A stretch of DNA of 64,000 bases, taken from positions 124,001 through 188,000 of the forward strand of contig CAWEOT010000009.1 of NCBI GenBank assembly GCA_963810775.1, read 5' to 3'. The stretch comes from DATBVX01 sp963810775. GTDB taxonomy: Bacteria > Pseudomonadota > Gammaproteobacteria > Steroidobacterales > Steroidobacteraceae. The notes beneath the pieces are model-generated. The model made no database searches and was not told the origin of the DNA. It saw only the letters and a program-made list of their open reading frames with translations. Positions within the stretch are counted from its first letter, which is position 1, and every line of letters begins with the position of its first letter. A program made the position numbers and the translations under genes. Positions 56,501-64,000 of this stretch are shown here, piece after piece.

Positions 56501-59500
56501 ACGTGCCACGCGAACGCCCGTGTCTTCTCCGTAATGCGAGTACAGGGCTTTCAAGTGGGCGAGCAGAATATCACGGACTTCTTGGAGCGCAACCGGAACG
56601 TGTTCACGTCCGTTGGCGAGGAAAAAGTTGACTTCGCGAAAAATCCATGGCCGACCCTGCGCACCGCGTCCGATCATCACGCCATCGACGCCAGTGGATT
56701 GAAAAATCTCGCGCGCCTTCAGTGGTGAGTCGATATCGCCGTTCGCGAACACCGGAATCTTCACCGCGGCCTTGATCGCGCACACGGTTGCGTGCTCTGC
56801 GCTGCCACGAAACATGCAAGAGCGGGTGCGTCCATGCACCGCGAGTGCCAGCACACCACTCGCTTCGGCAATTTTCGCGATCGTGACGCCATTGCGATGC
56901 TCCGGAGACCAACCGGTGCGGATCTTGAGCGTGACCGGCACGTTCACGGCATGCACGACGCGCTCCAGGATACTGGCCACCAGCGATTCGTCGCGCAACA
57001 GCGCCGATCCGGCCGCCTTGTTGCATACTTTTTTCGCGGGACACCCCATGTTGATGTCGATGATCTGCGCACCGGCATCGACATTGAGCCGCGCGGCCTC
57101 GGCCAGCATGTCCGGCTCGGCTCCGGCGATCTGAACGATGCGCGGTTCTGGCTCATCTTCGTGTGTCATGCGCCGTTGCGACTTGGCCGTGTGCCAGAGG
57201 CGGCTGTCGGCGGTGAGCATTTCGGATGCGGCGATCCCGGCACCAAGCCGGCGGCACAACATCCGGAACGGACGGTCGGTCACGCCGGCCATCGGAGCGA
57301 GTGCAAGAGGAGAAGAGAGCGAATATGGACCGATCTGCACCAAAAGGACGCCCTCAGCCCTGTTCTTTGGGCTCATCAGCCGCGCATTTCACGTTTGTCG
57401 CAACGCGCAAGCACACATCGATCTCGAACCCCACCGCGTCCTTGCCCGGATCAACGATCGCGATGTCCGCATCGACACGTTGTCCCGCACCGAGCAGTTC
57501 ATTCCCTGCCGGCACCACGTGCAGGTACTCGCGCGGCTCGAGATCACGCAAGCCGACACGCCCGCCGAACCGATCGTGGAGCGTGAGTCGCAGCAGCGGG
57601 TAGGGTTGGGCACGCTTCGCTGAATTGAAAACGCTGGCTCGCACCCGTAGCGTGCCGCTGTCGCCCGGTTCAGCCGCTGCGCCCCATTGCCGCAGCTCGT
57701 AGGCACTCAGATCCCAATGAGGCGACAGTTTCACTCCGAGCCCGCGGTAGATCGTGCCGATCGCTGATCCGAACACGGGGCTGCGCGCCAACGCATCGCG
57801 GTTGAAATTGATGAGCTGAATCGCGAGCAGTAGCCCCAGCGCCGCACTCGCGAGTGCCCAGCGCTGGCTCAACAGCTTGACTTTTCGCCGTTTGGGCGCG
57901 AGCGCGAGGGCTGGTTCGGAATCGACCTCGGCAACGCCGTCATTGAACTTCAGACGCGTACCGGAAGGCAGCACGAACTCGGCGCGAGTTTCGGGGTCGC
58001 CCGCGAAGGCGGCTTCGATGTCTCGCATGAGGTCCGTCTCACTGTCGCCCTCGTTGGCCGCCGGCTGCAGCATGGCGGCGCTGAACTCCGAGGTCTGGTT
58101 GTCGGCGTCGATGTCAGGATCGGGATTCGCTGGCGCAAGGCTCGCCGTTACCTCGACCTCTTCACCCTCGAGGGTGATGGCCTCGTCGGGGGATGCTTCC
58201 TCAATATCGATGATCTCGTGCTCGGCGGTGTCCTCGTCGGTCGGCACGGGAATCGGGACCGGGGGTTCTGCGGGTTTGACCCGCAGCGATGGCGCGGGCG
58301 CCTTGACGAAGACGCGATTGAGATCATCGACGGTGAGGTCGAATTCGAGCGCCGAGTCCGGAATGTTCTGGTTCGTGTAGTCGTCAGGATCGAACGGCAG
58401 ATCGGAGGCGCGGCGGTTGGGTCCTGCAGGAATGTCCGGAGGCGGCGCTTCCCCGACCTCGGCACCGGGAGGCGCATCGCCATTTGGCTGATCGATCAGG
58501 AAGGTGACAGCATTGAAGACGTGCGCGCAACGTCCGCAGCGCACGCGTGCCTGCGCAGCCCTGAGCATGGCAACGGTGACGCGAAAAACCGTCTGGCACT
58601 GAGGACACTGCGTGAACAAGTCAGCGACGCTCCCCGTTCAGGCACACCCACGAGTCGCGAGTGGCGAACACGCGCATATCAAAGCACGGCGCGTAAGCAA
58701 GTGTCACGGACGCAGCCTGCGATTCGAGGATCCCGCAGAGCGCGATCCTGCCGCCGGGGCGGAGCAGCGCGGCAAACCTCGGGGCGAGCTCGATCAATGG
58801 GTCCGAGAGAATATTGGCGACGAGCACATCTATCGATTCGTGCGCGTCATCCGGAGCTGCAACACGGATGTGATCAAAGACGTCGTTGCGCCGGGCGTTG
58901 TCGAGCGGTGGCCGTGAGCGCCTGGGGGTCGATATCGACGCCAAGCACGCTGCGCGCACCGAGCTTCAGGGCCGCGATCCCCAGGATCCCAGAACCGCAA
59001 CCGAAGTCGATCACGTCACGATCGTGCAGGTCGATGGCATCGAGCCATTCGAGGCACATCGCCGTGGTCGGGTGCGTACCGGTTCCGAAGGCGAGGCCCG
59101 GGTCGAGCCAAACGACGGCGGCATTCATCGCGGCATCCGGTGGCGACTGACCGTGCGGGCAGACCCACAGGCGCCTTCCGAAGCGCAGCGGACGAAAGTC
59201 CTTGAGCCATTCGCGCTCCCAGGCGCGATCCGCAACCGCATCGAATTCATAGTCGTGCGAAGCGCCCCTGCTGGCGCCGCGAAGCTGCTCGATGATCTGC
59301 TGAGGATCGCGCTCTGCTTCGAAAAGGGCCGTCAACTGAACTTCGCGCCACAGCGGGGTCTCGCCAGGACGCGGTTCAAGAATCGGTGCATCGCCCGCAT
59401 CGGCGAGGCTCACCGACAGTGCGCCCGCCTCAAAGCACGCTGATTCGAAACGCTCGGCCTCGTCAGCACGCAGGTCGATGGTGAGTTGCAGGAAGGGCAT

Positions 59501-62500
59501 AAGAAGAAGGCGTCGGTCGGCAGGCTTCAAGCCTCGGGCGAGTGAACGGCGAAGACACCGCGGGCCGGTGTCAGACCAGATAGGGAAACGTTACTTCAGT
59601 CCGAGGCGCCGCTCGAGGTAGTGGATGTCGAGGCCGCCGGAGCGGAAGGCGGCGTGATTGAAGATTTCCTGATGCAGCGGAATGTTGGTCTTGATGCCTT
59701 CGACCACCATCTCGGCGAGCGCGTTGCGCATGCGCGCGATCGCGGACTCGCGCGACTCCCCGTGCGCGATGATCTTGCCGATCATCGAATCGTAGTAAGG
59801 CGGCACGTTGTAGCCGGAGTAGACGTGGCTGTCGACGCGGATGCCGGGACCGCCTGGTGCGTGCCAGAGCCGCACCGGGCCGGGCGAGGGGATGAACCCC
59901 TTCGGATCCTCGGCGTTGATGCGGCACTCGATCGCGTGGCCGCGGACTTCGATCTCATTCTGCGTGAAGGTGAGCGGCTCACCGCCCGCGATCAGGAGCT
60001 GGGTCTTGACGATATCGATGCCGGTGACCATCTCCGTGACCGGATGCTCGACCTGGATGCGCGTGTTCATCTCGATGAAGTAGAACTCGCCGTCCTGGTA
60101 GAGGAATTCGAGCGTCCCGGCACCCCGATAGCCCACCTCGCGGCACGCCGTGGTGCACCGATCACCCATCGTGCGACGTTGCTTGACGGTAATGCCGGGC
60201 GCAGGTGCTTCCTCGATAACTTTCTGATGCCGGCGTTGCATCGAGCAGTCGCGCTCCCCGAGGCTCACGACGTTCCCGAAGTTATCGCCGAGGATCTGGA
60301 ACTCGATGTGGCGCGGACGCTCGAGGAACTTCTCCATGTAGACCTGTTCGTTCCCGAACGCGGCCTGCGCCTCGGCCTGCGTGATGTGGATTGCATTGAG
60401 GAGCGTGGCTTCGCTGTGCACGACGCGCATCCCGCGCCCACCACCACCGCCAGAGGCCTTGATGATCACCGGGTAACCGATATCACGCGCGATCCGGAAG
60501 TTTTCCTCCGATTCCTTGACGAGTGGCCCATCCGAACCCGGCACGCACGGCACGTTGTTCTTCTTCATGACGCGGATTGCCGAGACCTTGTCGCCCATCA
60601 GGCGGATGGTCTCGCTGCGGGGTCCGACGAAGATGAAGCCGCTCTTCTCGACCCGCTCGGCGAAGTCCGCATTCTCGGACAGGAAGCCGTATCCCGGGTG
60701 TATCGCGACGGCGTCCGTCACCTCGGCGGCGCTGATGATCGCCGGCATGTTGAGATAGCTCAGCGCCGACTGCGGCGGCCCGATGCACACCGTCTCATCG
60801 GCGAGCAGCACGTGCTTCTGGTTGTAGTCTGCGGTGGAATGCACCGCGACGGTCTTGATGCCGAGCTCGCGGCAGGCCCTCAGGATGCGCAGCGCGATCT
60901 CGCCGCGATTTGCGATGACGATCTTGTCGAGCATGGTGGCCGCTTATTCGATGACGGCTTATTCGATTACGAAAAGCGGCTGGCCGAATTCCACCGGCTC
61001 GCCATTCCTGGCGAGGATCGCGGTCACGCGCCCATCCTTGTCCGACTCGATCTGGTTCATCATCTTCATCGCTTCGATGATGCAGAGCGTCTGGCCGACC
61101 TTTACTTCGCTCCCAATGTCGACAAAGGGTTTCGCGCCGGGCGCGGCCGAAGCGTAGAAAGTGCCGACCATTGGCGCGGTAACGACGTTCTCGGCGGCTG
61201 GAGTTGCTGCGCCCGCAGAAGTGGCGGCGACCGCGGCAGCGGGAGCGCTGGGCGCTGCGACGGCCGATGCAGCCGGCGCCGACGTTGCCGGAGCCGCGGA
61301 CTGTGCGACCTGCGTAACGACGTGGCTGCTTCCATAGCGGCTGATGCGCACCGATTCCTCGCCCTCGGTGATCTCGATCTCGGCGATCCCCGACTCCTCG
61401 AGGAGCTCAATGAGCTTCTTGACCTTGCGGATATCCATGCAGTGCTCCTGGAGTCTCAGCTCTTGGATGCCGCTGCCAGGCGTGCGAGCGCAGCCTGCAG
61501 TGCGAACTCATAACCCTGAGCGCCAAACCCGACGATCGAGCCGACGGCGATATCGGAGAAATAAGAGTGACGCCGAAACGGCTCACGGGCGTGCACATTG
61601 CTGAGGTGCACTTCGATGAAGGGGACACGCACCGCGAGCAGGGCATCGCGGATCGCGATACTCGTATGAGTAAACGCTCCCGGGTTGAAGATGATGAAGT
61701 CCACCTTGTCGGCCGGGCAGCGCTGGATGCGATCGATCAGATCGTGCTCGGCGTTGCTCTGGTAGGCGAGCAGTGAGTGCTGCGCCTGGACGGCGAGGTC
61801 GGTCAGTCGCTTTTCGATCGACGCAAGCGTGTCCCCGCCGTAGAGCGCGGGTTCCCGGGTGCCCAACAAGTTGAGGTTGGGCCCATTAAGAAGAAGCAGT
61901 CGTCCCATCCGCCTGAGTTTTACTTATCGCGTTGGACGCAGATGGCGGCAAGTTTAAGCACAGATCGACGCAGATGGGTACTTTTTCATGTCAATAGAGT
62001 GTGAAGGCCACCAGAATCAGGAAGATGGCGGCAGATCGGTGCAGGGCGGGGGTCGGGGAGTGTATTTCGGATCGGCGCCGATTTCACTACGGGCAGATCG
62101 GCGGAGGTTTACCGGCGGGCAGGATCCCGCCCGGGGCCGGTTGGCGGCTACTTCGCGTCGAGCGGGCTGAGTACTCCGCGGCCACCGCGGTTGAGGACAT
62201 GGGTGTAGATCATCGTCGTCTTCACGTCGCTGTGACCGAGCAGCTCTTGCACGGTACGAATGTCGTATCCCGATTCCAGGAGATGGGTCGCGAAGGAATG
62301 GCGAAAGGTGTGGCAACTCGCGGGTTTGGTAATCCGTGCGAGACGCACTGCCCGGTGCACGGCGCGTTGCACAGTCTTCGGATGCACGTGGTGACGGACT
62401 CGACCTGAACCGTAGGGATCGACACTGATCGATACCGATGGGAACAGGTACTGCCAGCCCCAGCTCGTGGCTGCTGCTGGATACTTTCTGGCCAGGGCCG

Positions 62501-64000
62501 TCGGAAGCGACACGCCAGGTCGCATCGCCTTGCGCTCGCGATGGAACCAGGCGTTGAGTTTCGAAAGATGCGCACGCAGGTGCGGAAGAATCATCAGCGG
62601 CAAGACTGTGATTCGATCCTTGCCTCCCTTACCGTCGCGAACGATGAGCTCTTTGCGCTCGAGATCGAGATCCTTCACGCGCAAGCGCAGGCATTCGGCA
62701 AGTCGCAGGCCACTCCCGTATAGAAGATTGGCGATCAGTCGGTAATGCCCGGCGAGATGGTCGATCACTGCCGTAACTTCGGTGCGCGACAGCACGACGG
62801 GCCTGCGCCGCGTCTGCCCGGCACGAACCACCTCGTCCAGCCACGGCAACTCGACTCCGAGCACCCGCTTGTAGAGAAAGAGTAAAGCCTGCAACGCCTG
62901 GTTCTGGGTCGAAGGCGCGACTCCACGCTTGACGGCGAGATGGGTGAGAAAGCCCTGCACTTCGCTGGCGCCCATCGAGCGCGGATGGCGGCCTCCGTTA
63001 AAGGCGATGAAGCGCCGCATCCATTGCAGGTAGCACTTCTCGGTTTCGAAGCTCAGGTGGCGCACGCGCATCTGCTCGCGCGCGACTTGCAACAGTCCGC
63101 GTCCTTGCACCATGCCGCAGAACTCCCCGGAGTATTACGGGAATCCCCGCACGAACTGCATTAAGTGAATCAAGACGTTCGAGAGCGAGCTAGCAGATTA
63201 TTGGACTCAACCGGGGCAATATGGGAACACCTATGTGTCCCATAATTAATAGTTAGACGGCAGCGCATGCGTTCGGCGATCTTTGACGATGCCGGCGCAC
63301 CTTGCGTGCGACGACTACGCTCAGACCTGGTCGACGTGGTCGCGTGGATCCGCATCGGCGTCGGAACGCAGGTGCTGGAAGAGCGCTGAGTCGAGCCGGC
63401 GAGCTCGGGTCTAGCAGCGCTCGGAATGCTGTCGTCGAGTCATTGCGAACGCCTCGGTGCCTACGTATCTGAGGGTCTCGGCGGACGAATTGCCGAGCCG
63501 ATGGGCTGCGCTCGCGCGGCATGATGCGTTGACGTCGGCGGGATCTTCGTGACGTGTCGCGCGCTGACGTCTAACAACCGGCTGCAGCGGTCCGGGGAGG
63601 GATAAAGTGCCAGCATCCATCACACGCCGGCCGCTGAGCCGGGACGTTAGGCGGCAACGAATCAGGCGAATCACGCTGGTTACGCGAATTGCGTACCGAG
63701 GAGTCACTACTAGCCTCGGCGCATGAAAGTGGGCGATCTGCTTCGCGTGCTGCAACAAGACGGGTGGTATCTAGTTGCGACGCGCGGTAGTCATCGGCAA
63801 TACAAACACCCGACCAAGCCTGGTCGAGTGACGGTTCCAGGGAAGAAGAGCGATGATTTGGCGCCTGGTACGCTCAACAGTATCCTCAAGCAATCGGGGT
63901 TGAAGGCATTAAGGTAAGTGGTCATGCGCTACGCCATCGTCATCGAAAACGCGGGCTCGAACTACTCTGCATACGTTCCGGACCTGCCGGGATGCGTCGC

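Overview
The window is GC-rich chromosomal DNA from a gammaproteobacterium. Three gene orders support this: rhlB divergent from trxA-rho; aroQ-accB-accC-prmA followed by dusB-fis-purH-purD; and a plsB of gammaproteobacterial type. The DUF1302/DUF1329/YCF48/RND set, M13 peptidase, large TonB receptor and CNMP-patatin would fit a Nevskiales/Steroidobacter/Xanthomonadales-like lineage. That finer placement is inference, because no rRNA or tRNA gene lies in the window.

Layout. 1-6.5 kb: end of an M13 peptidase, a LemA/TPM/TPM operon, an L,D-transpeptidase, a hotdog thioesterase, a GT4 glycosyltransferase and a rhomboid protease. 6.5-6.9 kb: structured repeats. 6.9-9.7 kb: an EamA transporter and an orphan phage-type contractile tail sheath gene. 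9.7-20.8 kb: hotdog protein, 5-oxoprolinase/hydantoinase, sodium-solute symporter, TonB receptor, CNMP-patatin and YiiD-type thioesterase. 20.8-21.5 kb: a second, inverted and larger copy of the structured repeats. 21.5-28 kb: alkyltransferase-like protein, small hydrolase, DUF885 protein, SDR, lipoprotein and PlsB. 28-35.4 kb: DUF1302, DUF1329, YCF48-like and RND/MMPL genes, a putative envelope transport set. 35.4-42.7 kb: PLP decarboxylase, saccharopine-dehydrogenase-like reductase and an AcrAB-type RND pump. 42.7-53 kb: arfB, mscS-like, YdcH, PHP phosphatase, DUF3301, HAD phosphatase, RDD, rhlB, trxA, rho, kup and DUF3052. 53-62 kb: a minus-strand housekeeping block (purD, purH, fis, dusB, DUF3426, prmA, accC, accB, aroQ). 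62-64 kb: an integron, with intI, an attI-like core, one cassette closed by a clear attC site, and a hicAB toxin-antitoxin cassette running off the window.

Two things stand out. First, intergenic spaces hold families of about 130-230 bp imperfect palindromes. Cores are conserved within a family, while the arms differ between copies yet stay self-complementary. Family A has seven copies, family B two and family C two; some are assembled into a nested symmetric composite of about 620 bp. They look like mobile or structured non-coding elements that I cannot name. Second, the far right end is the start of a chromosomal integron next to aroQ.

Five genes (tail sheath, patatin, purH, prmA and probably rhlB) each read correctly only if one surplus base is removed. 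Because purH and prmA are housekeeping genes and all shifts have the same sign, consensus sequencing error is likelier than true decay.
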